This document shows, one piece after another, positions 40,181 to 51,029 of a stretch of DNA of 64,000 nucleotides; within the stretch, counting starts at the first letter, position 1; every line of letters starts with the position of its first letter. Made by a program: the position numbers and the translations under genes. The DNA comes from Baylisascaris procyonis (Eukaryota > Nematoda > Chromadorea > Rhabditida > Ascarididae): contig JAZARR010000221.1 in assembly GCA_037389465.1 (NCBI GenBank), forward strand, positions 5,248,501 through 5,312,500, written 5' to 3'. The notes beneath the pieces were generated by a model. The model did no database searches, was not told the DNA's origin, and worked only from the letters and a program-made list of their open reading frames with translations.

Positions 40181-43100
40181 ATGAAAACGATAATAATATT
40201 CTTCCTTATTGTGACAATTCCTGTGAGCAACGAAACAACATTGAGTGATTCAAAAGCTTTCTGGACAACAACAGATCTAATAAGTGTCGAATGGAGAATG
40301 GGTTGCCTTACAACTGCTTATTGCGCTACACCACAATTTCGAATTACTTTATCGAATCATTTGAGTAGCGAGAGTAATTCAATCAGCTGGATTGTCACTC
40401 AAGACATCGTTCAGGTTAGATAAGTTTGAAAAAAAAAATTTTAAAACTTAAGTGAATTTGGTATAATCAAGCGGGGCTATTCTTCCAGTGATCACTGCAA
40501 CAACAAAATTGGTCACTATGTTACTAGTCATTAGCTTTCCTTTAGTTTTGAATGAAGCACACTATTCCATTCTTACTGCGGAGAAGATCACATAGCCTTG
40601 CCTGATTGGTAGTTCTATCGAGTCGGATCTTTCCTGAGATTACTTCGCGTAGAGATTATTTCATTAAAAGAGTTCGTTTTGAATGAGCTACGAGATACGA
40701 TGTGATGTTCGTGACGACGTTCATATTTATAGCATTAATTTAATAGGTCATTAAATGAAACTAGAAAAAGGCAATATCCACACAATTCTAACAATTATCC
40801 CGGATTACCTTATCATCCGACTATATCAGAAAGCCGAGAAATTTTAAAGCATTTGGAGCTAGCGGAAGAAATATCCATATTTCATATTTCAGGATTATTC
40901 ACGTCCTTTTATCAGTTATTGGACTCGTGGAGCACCAAGCGATCTTAGTGTTGCATGTGAAGTGATCGGATCGGATCCAAAATATTCTTTTCAAAGAACA
41001 TGTGATTATACGCCAGCTGTTGGCATTTTTCGCGATACGATACTGCCGAATATTTCCTACGTAGGTAGAATAACTCAAGTAAGTGCTGAATAATTGCAGT
41101 AGTAATTCTCGTTAATCATTTTTTACAATTAAGAGGCAAGCTTTCAATTATTAGTGAGCAATGATTGCTAAATTATGGAAAATGTGCGCCAACTTATGAA
41201 TGTAACCATTTTTGTATATTTATTCATGAGACTGAGGATCTTTATTTAGATTTCTTAAAAAATTAAAAAATTAGGAGCATTTTTTGCAATGCTGGAAATC
41301 AGTAACCAATGAATAGTTAAGTGCTGATGAAAAGTTCAACGTTAATATGTGATGATGTGCCTATGTACGCACAAAAGATGCACTGTCATCAGCCGCCTTC
41401 AAATTATGAAAATTCTTCCAACTTGAACAGTTTGGCTCATAATTTAGCAACTTGGACAAATTAGCCCATTGTATTAGTGCAAAAATCCAGCAAAATTTAA
41501 ACAATTCGGTAGCATAAGTTTTATATATGTATTTATCTGTCTCTTCTTCACCGGAAATGGCAATATACGCTTCAGGAAAAGTAAGAGGAAGAACGCTAAT
41601 GAATTGCAAATAAAATATGAAGATTCTTAGTGAGGTTAAGTGAGCAACTTTCGACTTTTACAGGAAAAACTCAACTTTTTTTACCCAACTAAGTGCTATA
41701 TAATGAGCGCATTTTAGTTCACTGAATTCCAATCTTGCCGAATCGATTTTAAATGCAATTGTTTGTGCATTTCGAAGAGAAATACGGTCAAATGACTGTC
41801 TCCTTCATAAAACCAAATGGACGCTTTCTAATTTTACTATTTATTGTATAGAGAAAATACTCAAAAAGAACGCTCATAGAAATTTTTTTTTTAAAGAAAT
41901 ATGACATTTACAAGTAATGATGAATGAATTTATAGATGTCATCACGATTACGAGATTTGGATAAAGGTAAAATGGTTGTCGAGTTGAGAGGAAAATGTTT
42001 CAACGCAACGATTACTGTACAAAAACATATCGATCGTTGTCCATGGTGCGCTGAATTCACTACCACTCCACAAGTGGTATATCATTTCTAATTTAGAATT
42101 TTCAGCCCTTTAGGAAGCATTCTATTTGAAAGCTTTTATTGACGATAGAACAGATACTGAGGTATTCTTGATAAGCGAATACTGAGAAATACTATTTAAA
42201 AGTTATAAAGGAAAAGGTGAAGGTCAACACAATTTACAACTCACAGAATCAAATTTTCTGATATTGCCCAATTGCCAATACTCACCATAAAAAGTGAAAA
42301 CAACAGCTGTCAATAATGGAGAGGTTGTTGTTAAGATGTAAGTGGTATGTGCTCCGATCTTTAGGTTTCTGTGTTCTTGTTCAATTTGCATTTCAAGTGT
42401 TGCCTATTGCGAAAGAAGTTTCTTAGTGATTATTAAACCAAAGCGTAGTTGTGGTTACTTCCACTCTATATTAGCAACTCTTATTAATTAATCGATTCGT
42501 TGCCTTATAATGAGCCGTTTTGTTAGATGATATTTCCATCTAACGGACATCGTTTTCCCAGTTTAAAAACTTCAAAGATAATTGATGTGACAAGGTAAGA
42601 ATGTTCAGGAAAAAACAAAGAATTAAACAATCCTAAAGTGATCAGGGAATAAGGATATCAGAGAATAGGGATAATCTAGGACATCCTTCTTGCTTTGATA
42701 GGTGCTTCTTCTTCAAAATGATCAAGTAACTACACAATATCGGAGAGCTTTTTCAACTTCCTCTTTATTCTTGTTATAGAGGATAGCAGTATAGATTTCG
42801 TTTGCATAAATTGCTTCGGAAAGCTCAGTGAATTTATTCTGCATTAAAAATACCTCATTTTGGAAGGATTCACCTTAAGTCATCTATTCCTTCGTCATGC
42901 ATTCATAGGCTAATTTTTTTAACTACCAAAATTTCAACTTTTTTATTTGCCTATCCATGACGTCATTTGTAAAAATATTTCCCTCAGGCAATTATTTTAG
43001 GTAATGATACCAAAGACGGAAATACCGCGTAAAATGACTAGCGAATCAATGCTTGACGAACGTTTGGAGTTGGTTGGTGTCTCAATACTTGCGGCGATTT

Positions 43101-44150
43101 GTGTGTTGAGTGCGACAGCATTCGCATGCATTCTGGTTGCATACCTCAAGCAGCGTTCCAATGTTGAATCGAGAGAAAATGAAAGAACCTATGTGGCAAA
43201 CCTAATGAAAGTTGACTCTCCATTTCGACATTCAAGCCAAATCGAGTAAGAAATTAACATATTAAAACAATCTTTAATAAATATAAAAGAAATATAGGAA
43301 AATGCAGTTAATATACTAGTCTCGTGAAGGCGTAAAAAAAACGAAATTATCTAATGGAAATAGAAGTATGCAAAATATAGCGCACTCGAAAGGAGTACGG
43401 AACATTTGGACCATTGTAAGGCGAATTAGGCATTAGTTTTCTCCCATCCTCGAAAATTATGGTTATCAGCTTGTATAGAACATCTTCATAAAAGAGAGTC
43501 AGAGAATTTTGATGAGAATTTTCGTTGTTATATAGTTTTCTAGATTTTCTCTTGGAAACTAGAGCCTTTAGTTAAGTGGAGCCATTATTTCGATGTTTCG
43601 CAAAAAGACCACCCTAAAGGTTGTGTTTGATGCAGCGTGAAGTAACTGCGTGAGGACGCCGTCACGTATAGGCATTCTAAGCAAAATTAAAGCCATTATT
43701 TTGCGAGCTGATAATCAAATCTTATTATAATCAGTAAGTGATATTGGTGATAATAGTGCTTAGAACTTATCATAGCTCGACGACGTCCTCAAATAGTCCC
43801 TAATCGTCGTTTTTTTTTTGTTTTTTTTAAACGTAGGTGCTACCTTCTAATTCTAATATTTTATGCGACAATACCAACCCAATTATGGCCTCATTATGAA
43901 ACAGTTCATAGTTACGATACAGGAAATCTTTTTCTTACTAAATAATTTGATGTTGCTATGAAAGCGATAATTGTGCTCATCTTTCAGGTACGATAGTGCA
44001 TGGGATAAGAAGTCAAAATTTGTGCATTGGCCAAGTAGTAGCAGTAATGGGACTATATCGACGAGGGCTGCATCATCTGATGACGCGTCACCGAAAGCAA
44101 TCAAGCCGAACGAAAATAAGAATACAGTAATCGAAGTCAGCGACTCTTAA
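40181..44150 (+). CDS. Gene B: tandem paralogue of gene A, type I membrane protein (5 exons, 321 aa)
   Basis: Exons are 40181-40414, 40893-41078, 41936-42073, 43001-43245 and 43988-44150 (stop TAA 44148-44150). Introns 1-3 are phase 0 and intron 4 is phase 2, as in gene A; donors are GTTAGA, GTAAGT, GTGGTA (or GTATAT three bases later) and GTAAGA. The signal peptide is residues 1-16 (MKTIIIFFLIVTIPVS). The ectodomain has cysteines at 42, 48, 100, 115, 161, 175 and 178, each aligning with one in gene A, and sequons near N17 (NET), N131 (NIS) and N163 (NAT). The membrane span is about 209-235 (AFACILVAYLKQR at its end). The tail begins with YDSAWDKK and is Ser/Asn/Lys-rich. Start choice: a GTG three bases upstream is in frame, but the ATG at 40181 is the eukaryotic start and opens the signal peptide. 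Function is unknown; with gene A it forms a local duplication. Confidence 0.9.
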
Positions 44151-44240
44151 TTGTCCCCAGATACATCAATAACCAAGTTTATTTGGCCAATAAGCCAAAT
44201 TTCCAACTGTGATCTGTGAATAGAGTATGTATAAAGTTGA

Positions 44241-44246
44241 AATAAA
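44241..44246 (+). terminator. Candidate poly(A) signal of gene B
   Basis: AATAAA lies 91 bp after the gene B stop codon, a normal distance for a short nematode 3' UTR. Confidence 0.6.
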
Positions 44247-44249
44247 TCA

Positions 44250-47200
44250 AAGAAAAAGACGTCAACGTACAGAGATTTGCTGATAATTCGAAATCATCGA
44301 TTTTCGAGAAGCGAAATCGCCATTATATTGATCTAAACGATCGTTGAAATGACGTCATATATCACGCGCAAATTTTTCCCATAAACTAATATTGTCACCA
44401 TAAAATCCAGCAATCTTACAATTCACTATAATAGGAGAGTATACTTGTTGTGTTTTGATTGCCCTCATTTAATGGTCATTATGAAGGGAAAAAAACAAAC
44501 CACTATAAATTGTGTAAACATTAAAAAGAAATAGCAAGTTAACCTGTCGCTTATTAAATCAGCATGCAAAAATTACTCGCAAGGTACAAAGGGCAAAAAT
44601 CCACCTTATATAAATTACAGGTTTAAATATTTTTTTTATTAATTTTCATTCAACGAGCATTTGCACTACAAACATGACCGTTTCACCGAAAATAAAAATA
44701 AGAAACTTGAAATAAGTTTCCTTGTCCCCGAAAGTTAAAACAAAAACATTCATTCATTATCATCAACTTAATTGTCCATTCGATAAATTTTACCGCAATA
44801 CTCTAAATGAATTAATCAAAAAAAAAAAAAAAAAAAAAAAAATTACATCATTTGAATAACGTTTTGTTGCTCAATTCATGACTAAAAAATTTACGATCAC
44901 GTCGACAAATAAAATTCGGGCGAGTTTGTTTGGTTTTTTTTTTTTTTTTTTTTGCATTCATTGCGCCCATATTCATTGCTGAAACGAATTGAGCGAATTT
45001 GTTCTCATTCAAAGCTTTAAAGGATCATGTTCAAATATTGCATATTTCTTTCTAAAGGGATTCTTCTCTTTTAGAATCTAAATCGCCGATGGATACCGTT
45101 TTCATAAGCTTCTATAAAATTACCTTCCGAAAGAACATCATAGCAATTGCTGTGCATACCCATCTACATATATGTATCTATTTTTTGTGCGATTGTTTCA
45201 ATCGAGAAGCACTAAGCTTAGAGCTATAAAGTTTAGACGACTTGAAGATAAAACATAAACTAATCTCAGACATATGCGTCGTGACACTAGTCGAGTAAAA
45301 AGAAATGAATACTCTACTCTATATGGAAATTCTGCAACCTATCGGAGCAGCTAAACTATGAATACGTTAGCTTTCCTTTTTATTTCTTGCTGGCAACTCA
45401 AAAGCTGACAGCTCGAGCAAGAACAGTCTAGAAAAAGCATATCGTAACAATATTCATATCACAATTCTCCTCTTGTTATTTCAAGTTTAAAAGTCAACTT
45501 TACTGCAATGATATTCTTTTTTTCGAAACAAGTTCTCATATCCGCGCAGCAACGAATTCTTTGAAATTAAGAGCAATATTTTATTCTCTATAAGCGTCGA
45601 CAATGAAAGCTTTCTTTTAATTAGGCGTTTTAGTTCATGATAGGTGGTTTAGCTATCAATCAATTTTATCTTTGCATTAGAGTTTATCACAAATGATTAT
45701 ATTTCATTTATTTAAAATGATGCAACATTTTTACTGTAGATGGATTATATGACGATTGATACATTCCTCAAAAAAATAGTTCATTTACTCTTAACGAGTT
45801 TCCGAGATCAACGTATGTAGGAAATTGATAATGAAAAGTTTGAAATATACTTTTGCTGTTTAAGCGATCCTTGTCTGAAAGATCTGATAATTATGTATTT
45901 AGCTTAGAATTGGTTTACTCCTCATAGGGTTCGAATTTATGAAGAAATAATACTCTTTTTTTACAACAATGAATAAAAAACGACAAAACTTGCTTCTGCA
46001 TTAACTTCATCCGAAACGACAATTAAATAAAGAGGCTCATTTGGTTAAATTTGAGAAAACTTTTATTTATAAATAGGCTTGTAGAAATCAATAATGCATA
46101 AACGAGTCATTTTGTGGTCGAAAGGTTGCGAAAAATTGTTGAATTCCTTTCATCTAAAGTTTTATTGATATTTTTTGCTGCCAACTGCATATGAAGCTAA
46201 GAAACTCTCACTCAAAATCTCTCTTAGTATGCTTCATTGAATTCACTTGCTCATTATAGCGTTTTCTTATCTCAACGCTAATCCTAAAATAAGCCAACTG
46301 CTAAACTTTTCAAGAGAGTATTGGTCATTTAACGCAACACTGAGCGCATAATTCCCCATTGGAATACGACCAGTTGCGTTGGAGACGATTTGGCACACAG
46401 ATAATACTAAACGAGAGATGACTGGCTTATGACCACCACATCCAATATCAACGAAATAAGCAATTCCCAAATGTAGCTCTTAAGTACGTATGTCGATTTA
46501 TTATTTCCACTCATCAACGAGAAAAGTTTGATCGTTACTGCTTCATAGGTCAAATGTGTTTTAATTCCCGCATTTTGTGGTATTCGAACGATTCCCTTTA
46601 GCATCTAATCTAAATTTTAGATAATTTTTAAGTATTTCGTTTTTTTTTATGACAGCCGACTCGTTGAAAGTTGAACCACTTGCATTACTAGCGATCTTGA
46701 CAATGTTCTCTTGCAGACGATGCTCTCAAAATTTAAAAAATTGCTCCCTCGTGTCCACTATATGAAGTGGACGATGTGTACCATGAAATAAACGAAATAT
46801 ACATTGGGGAAAAGCATTAGTCCTGATTGCAGCGGTTTTTTTGCGACGCTTTAGCACTATTAATAGCATCAATATTGTTAGCACTGAGATAATACAATAC
46901 AATATAGGCGTATATAATATTATCGAAAATGACGTCATTCGTTTTTTTTTCATCATTTATCGATTACTTTCTAAGCATTAGCAAGTATTTTGTTGCTATC
47001 GTTCTACTGTATTATTCATATTATTTCATTTGCGATCATTTTAGCACAATACTAAAAGCACGAAATTTTGGTAAGCGTTATAACAGCAAATTCTCACTAT
47101 AAATTGGCATTGCCAAGTTTTCATTGAAATATTTCTATGCGGCGATCGCTGTACAATTAATAAGCGTGAATCGAATAATGTTGATATTATGTGGTATATG

Positions 47201-47400
47201 TGTCAAATGAATGCGTTTCGTAATTAATGAATTGCAAGATATATTATGACAGTTATGAGTCTAATCGAAATATGTGTTATATGACGATGCCGAATTTAGG
47301 GCGATTGTCGATTGTCAATTCGTTGTATAAAATGGCCAACAAAAGAAATTATTACTTAGATTAGTTCAAAATTTTCCACTGTTTAATACGATCACAATTC
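44250..47400. other. Intergenic region after gene B
   Basis: Opposed A and T runs at 44.8-44.95 kb; otherwise nothing I can identify on either strand. Confidence 0.4.
44818..44953. repeat. A26 and T20 runs in inverted orientation
   Basis: A pure A-run (44818-44843) and a pure T-run (44934-44953) face each other across about 90 bp, about 0.6 kb after gene B. They could pair as a stem, or mark two opposed poly(A)-tailed insertions. Confidence 0.7.
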
Positions 47401-47436
47401 AGCGAATATCAAAATAAGACGTAAATGTGTTAGAAA

Positions 47437-49063
47437 ATGCGATTGTCAGATGAAAATTCAATGAGAAGAACGTCATTCAGCGCATATCGTTATGGAACAA
47501 TACGGACGTCATCTCGAAATATGCACCTATTCGTTGCGGCAATTTTTTTAGACAATACTACGATTGCCTCATGGTATATGATTGAAAACTTTAAAGCAAT
47601 GGTTTTTGTAATAATTTGTTGTGTTTTCATTAGAGTTAAATTACATATCTGAATCACACTATCGATAAATGAATTTTACGTAAATTTCCACTTTTTATTT
47701 TACGTTAAACTTTTTACTTTCACATTCTTGTATTATATCGGTTTTCCGAAAGGCCGTAGCTTAGAAACATTTCAATGGCTAAGTTGCCATCGTCAAAGCA
47801 GCACTTTCAAGTGAGTCTTTGCGCTTCCCAGTTGACTTAATGAAACGTTAACGTGAGTCTATCTGAAAACGCTCAGCAGTGTACCATTAGTGGCTTTTAC
47901 GATTTCCCTTCGAGAGAATGTGATAAAAAAAAAACTGTCAATATGTCATAACAGAAAAAACGCTTGTAAGCGCTCGATCGACATAAAATTTCTTTCCGTA
48001 TTGGTTTACTGCTTCATAAGGCAATGGGAGAATTATGAATTTAAATATATCCTTGGGATAAAACACTTACTTTTCTGCTCATAAATTAGGTTACATTCGG
48101 TGATTAGTGGAGAGTATTTACACCGCATCAAATCGGTTTCGATAACAAAACGTCGTCCTAAAGTAGCACAGAGTAGCACAGAAAGCATTTCATATGCTCC
48201 CTCTCAAGCTATAAGCCTGCCGTTTTCTGACCTGCCGGTGAAAAGCCTTCCAATCGACCGTGTTGAGCGGATTTATGGATCAGTACCATTCTTAGAAGCA
48301 ATTCCGCCTTTCAAGGTAAGAGGCATACCGCTTAGCTCTTTGCTAAGGTTGAGGTAATTTGTCGTAATCATGCGTCTTATGGCGAACGGTTAATTTTACG
48401 CTACAAAGTGCCGACACTAATGACAGAGACGATTGTAAATCTAGGAAAATGTGGTAAATGTGCATCGACGCATAGGCGCTATCTAAATTAAGGGTGCAAA
48501 AGCGTTGAGCAGTGCACAAGCTGTGCCTAATCGCATGTGTCGTAAGTGCCATGCGGCACCTTAATATTTAGAACCTAAATCAGCATTACGATTAATAAAT
48601 CTCGTTGAGAACTAATCATATCCCATTCAAATGGCCACTGATTTAAAAAAACAGCGTTCTAAAGTAACACAAAAAGTATTTCATATAGTCTCGTCAGCCG
48701 CCCTACTACTAAATTCTTAAGATTCACTCAGCTGTATGGCTTGAATTTCGAGTTACGGCCATAAATATATCTCATGAAACCTTTTGCAATACTCGTTAAT
48801 TGTCGATCTTGTCGATAAAAAGTCGAAGCTTTTCTTAGAAATATGGAAAAAAATTTGTTAAGAAAAGTTTTCTTAGAAACTCATCGTGTTTAAGGCAAAA
48901 TTCTTGTAGACGGCTCGAATATGTGTGAAAATATCGGAAAATGGATTACTAAGTAATGTATTTTTGCATACTTTTTTAGGTTCAGTTGAAAATCCTTGAA
49001 AATTGCAAGATTGTAGCAGCATTATTTCACTGTTTTAAAATAGTCGGTAATCAATTCAAATAA
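47437..49063 (+). CDS. Candidate three-exon gene, unknown product (148 aa)
   Basis: Proposed exons are 47437-47573 (donor GTATAT, leaving TG), 48090-48315 (donor GTAAGA, phase 0) and 48980-49063 (acceptor CTTTTTTAG, stop TAA). Phases fit at both junctions: TG plus G gives Trp46, and exon 3 enters in phase 0 and ends after 27 codons. An acceptor-like AATTCAG ends at 47402, 34 bases before the ATG. Exon 1 is Arg/Ser-rich (MRRTSFSAYRYG) and then hydrophobic (LFVAAIFL). Exon 2 is basic, then Ser/Pro-rich, ending FLEAIPPFK; it has no stop over 75 codons, is visibly richer in G+C than its flanks, and is the best-supported part. Exon 3 is short and could instead be intronic. I recognise no domain. 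A decayed partial copy of exon 2 sits at 48648-48686 inside intron 2. Confidence 0.4.
48648..48686 (+). pseudogene. Decayed partial copy of the 48.1 kb exon
   Basis: This 39-bp stretch matches 48147-48195 at 33 of 39 positions once a 10-bp internal repeat (GAGTAGCACA), present only in the exon, is gapped out. The shared core is CTAAAGTA(G/A)CACA and AG(C/T)ATTTCATAT. The reading frame is not kept, so it looks like a relic of a local exon duplication rather than a used alternative exon. Confidence 0.5.
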
Positions 49064-49132
49064 ATTTCATTATATGATTTTCTTTTGATTACGATTCAAA
49101 AATGCTGTAAACATATACACATCCGGAAAGCT

Positions 49133-49138
49133 AATAAA
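49133..49138 (+). terminator. Candidate poly(A) signal for the 47.4-49.1 kb gene
   Basis: AATAAA is 70 bp after the proposed stop at 49061-49063, which fits the three-exon model. Such hexamers are common in AT-rich DNA, so the weight is modest. Confidence 0.3.
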
Positions 49139-49520
49139 TCGCCTACCAAGCCAATCGCTTCAATGATTGCTTTAAATGTGAAAAAAAAAATCGATTTTTC
49201 CCATAGATAAGTACATGCAAATAATTATCATATATTATTCGCAATGCATCCTTAAATCTCTTGGGAGATTAAATAGTGCAGGATGAATGTTGCTGGATAG
49301 AAGAAAGTTGATAGTGTGAAGTTGAAAGCAATTTAATTTACACACCATTTAGAGCGTATAATAATTGTGTTGCATATCGTTTATATGCGAGCATAATTTA
49401 TGCATAGTTGATTCGCTTATCGCTATGCACGCCGAGAGGAAATTTCCGAGAAAAATTAAAGAACTATTTTGGTTGTCTCTATAAAACTTGAATATCTCAA
49501 AAATACTGTATGCACTGCAG

Positions 49521-49618
49521 AATTTAAAGTTTTATCCACCGTGGAAACAAGGTTGGAAAATATTGAAAAAGAAATGAAGGGATTGAGAAAAGAGCAAAAG
49601 GAAATTTTTGAAATTTCG
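49521..49618 (+). CDS. Orphan candidate exon encoding a heptad-repeat coiled coil
   Basis: An acceptor CACTGCAG precedes and a donor GTAAAA follows. The frame (entering with two bases, leaving in phase 0) encodes 32 residues including VLSTVETRLENIEKEMKG and then LRKEQKEIFEIS. Counting from the Leu after the Val, positions a and d are L, V, L, I, M, L, Q, I over four heptads, with charged residues elsewhere. The entry phase does not match the preceding candidate gene, so its partner exons are unknown. The strand is purine-rich here, which favours Lys/Glu codons and lowers the weight; the regular a/d spacing is the main support. Confidence 0.3.
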
Positions 49619-49715
49619 GTAAAATTGTAGAAACAGTAAATGAGTGAAGAATGCCGGACAAACATTAGGAAAGTGTGGAAAATGTGGGAAATTATGAAAA
49701 AACACTAAGAAAAGG
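49540..49715 (+). repeat. Strand-asymmetric purine-rich block
   Basis: The + strand is dominated by GGAAA, AAAAG and GTGGGAAA words over about 175 bp. It overlaps the orphan coiled-coil exon, and its complement resembles the pyrimidine blocks at 11.7 and 50.7 kb in word content. Confidence 0.5.
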
Positions 49716-50520
49716 TGCATATTCGAGCTTATATTTGCGTTTATAATTGTCCAAAAGTTTAGAACAGCGATGTGTATCTTACTTCTCTCTAACATAAGTG
49801 TTTTGAATAATACCGGAAGCTGTTTATTATATGCTGTTGAAAGATTTTGGGATATTATGCGTTAGTCCGTCCACATTTTCCGAAAAAGGAATAGTGGGTT
49901 TGCCTGAAACCTCCGAAATAGTTCACAATATTGCTCTTTTGGAATATTTTTGACCGTAACAAGAAATGTGACTATGCGATTCGTTTACACTTATTCAGTC
50001 CCCAGTCAATGTAATATTGATGTCCAGTTTTTGACCTCCGTTTATATCAGAAAATTGTGGATCAATTGCAAAGCATTTCGTTCGATAGTTTCGTCTCGTT
50101 TACATCTTTCATTATCGATGCATTTAGAAAATCCTCTTTGATCGACGGTGTTGAGCGTTCTTTCCCATCATTAATTATGGGTATATGAAACTATTCACTT
50201 TCAATCATTCATCGTTGCGAAGAAGTCCTCAGTGGTTGTTTATCGCTCGAACGCTTTTTGACTTTTAGATACGATTGTTGATTTTCTTTTCGAGCTTTTG
50301 TTTAGATGTTGTATGATGTATACGTTGTTTGAATTCCTTAGATATTCTCTTCTCGACTGAAATGATTTTAAATTTTTCACGCATATCAAGTTTATTTTCC
50401 CATAAATAAGAAATTTTCGTTATTGTTGCTGTTGCTTTAGTTCTAAAAAATTTGCATTTACTCTTGTCAACTGTGCGGCAAACAAATCTATCAGTGCCCA
50501 TGTATATCTTCATTCAATAC

Positions 50521-50665
50521 GTAAGTACATATGCATGCATACTTGCGCACGCACACACATACACATACGAATATGCACGAGAGTGCAAACACGTGCACAC
50601 ATAAGTGCAAAGAAACGTGCAGAGATCCTCGCACGTGTGCAGATATATCGCAAATCATTGCGCAC
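50521..50665 (+). repeat. Alternating purine-pyrimidine stretch (CA/TG, CG, AT steps)
   Basis: Runs such as CATATGCATGCATAC, GCGCACGCACACACATAC, ACACGTGCACACAT and GCACGTGTGCA dominate about 145 bp. This is the composition associated with Z-form or cruciform DNA. The overlapping frames (Thr/His/Ala/Cys-rich) are composition artefacts. Confidence 0.6.
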
Positions 50666-50699
50666 TATGGGTCATTTTTTTCTGATATTTACAACCATG

Positions 50700-50930
50700 T
50701 TTCATTTTCATTTAATTTTCCCAACTTTTTCCTGACGTCCTTCGATCTTCCCATCGCATTTTTTTAAAACCTTTTCCACCGTCGTGCCAAAGCTCCTTGC
50801 AATTTTTTTTCAACTTTTTCAGCAATTTTACCCAACTCTCAAACTTTGTTTTTTCGTTTTTTCTGTCCTCTCTAAGATGCCTTCCAATCTTTACGCACTT
50901 TTCTTATTTCTCCTCCATCTCTCTCCGATT
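50700..50930 (+). repeat. Second strand-asymmetric pyrimidine-rich block
   Basis: C/T-rich + strand with CTTTTTC, TCCTCTC and CCTTCC words. The Phe/Ser-rich frame at 50797-51027 follows from the composition. The minus strand has short Lys/Arg/Glu-rich open pieces interrupted by stops. Confidence 0.5.
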
Positions 50931-51029
50931 TCTTTGCGAATTTAAGGATAATGGGGCAAATCTCTGCGAGTTCGAGGAGAAATTTTCTTGCCAGCACTTA
51001 CTAAAATTTGGATATTTCCCTATTTAGAT

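Noticed and set aside
45925..45945. GGTTCGAATTT resembling a tRNA T-arm
   Set aside because: No acceptor stem, D-arm or anticodon arm can be drawn around it.
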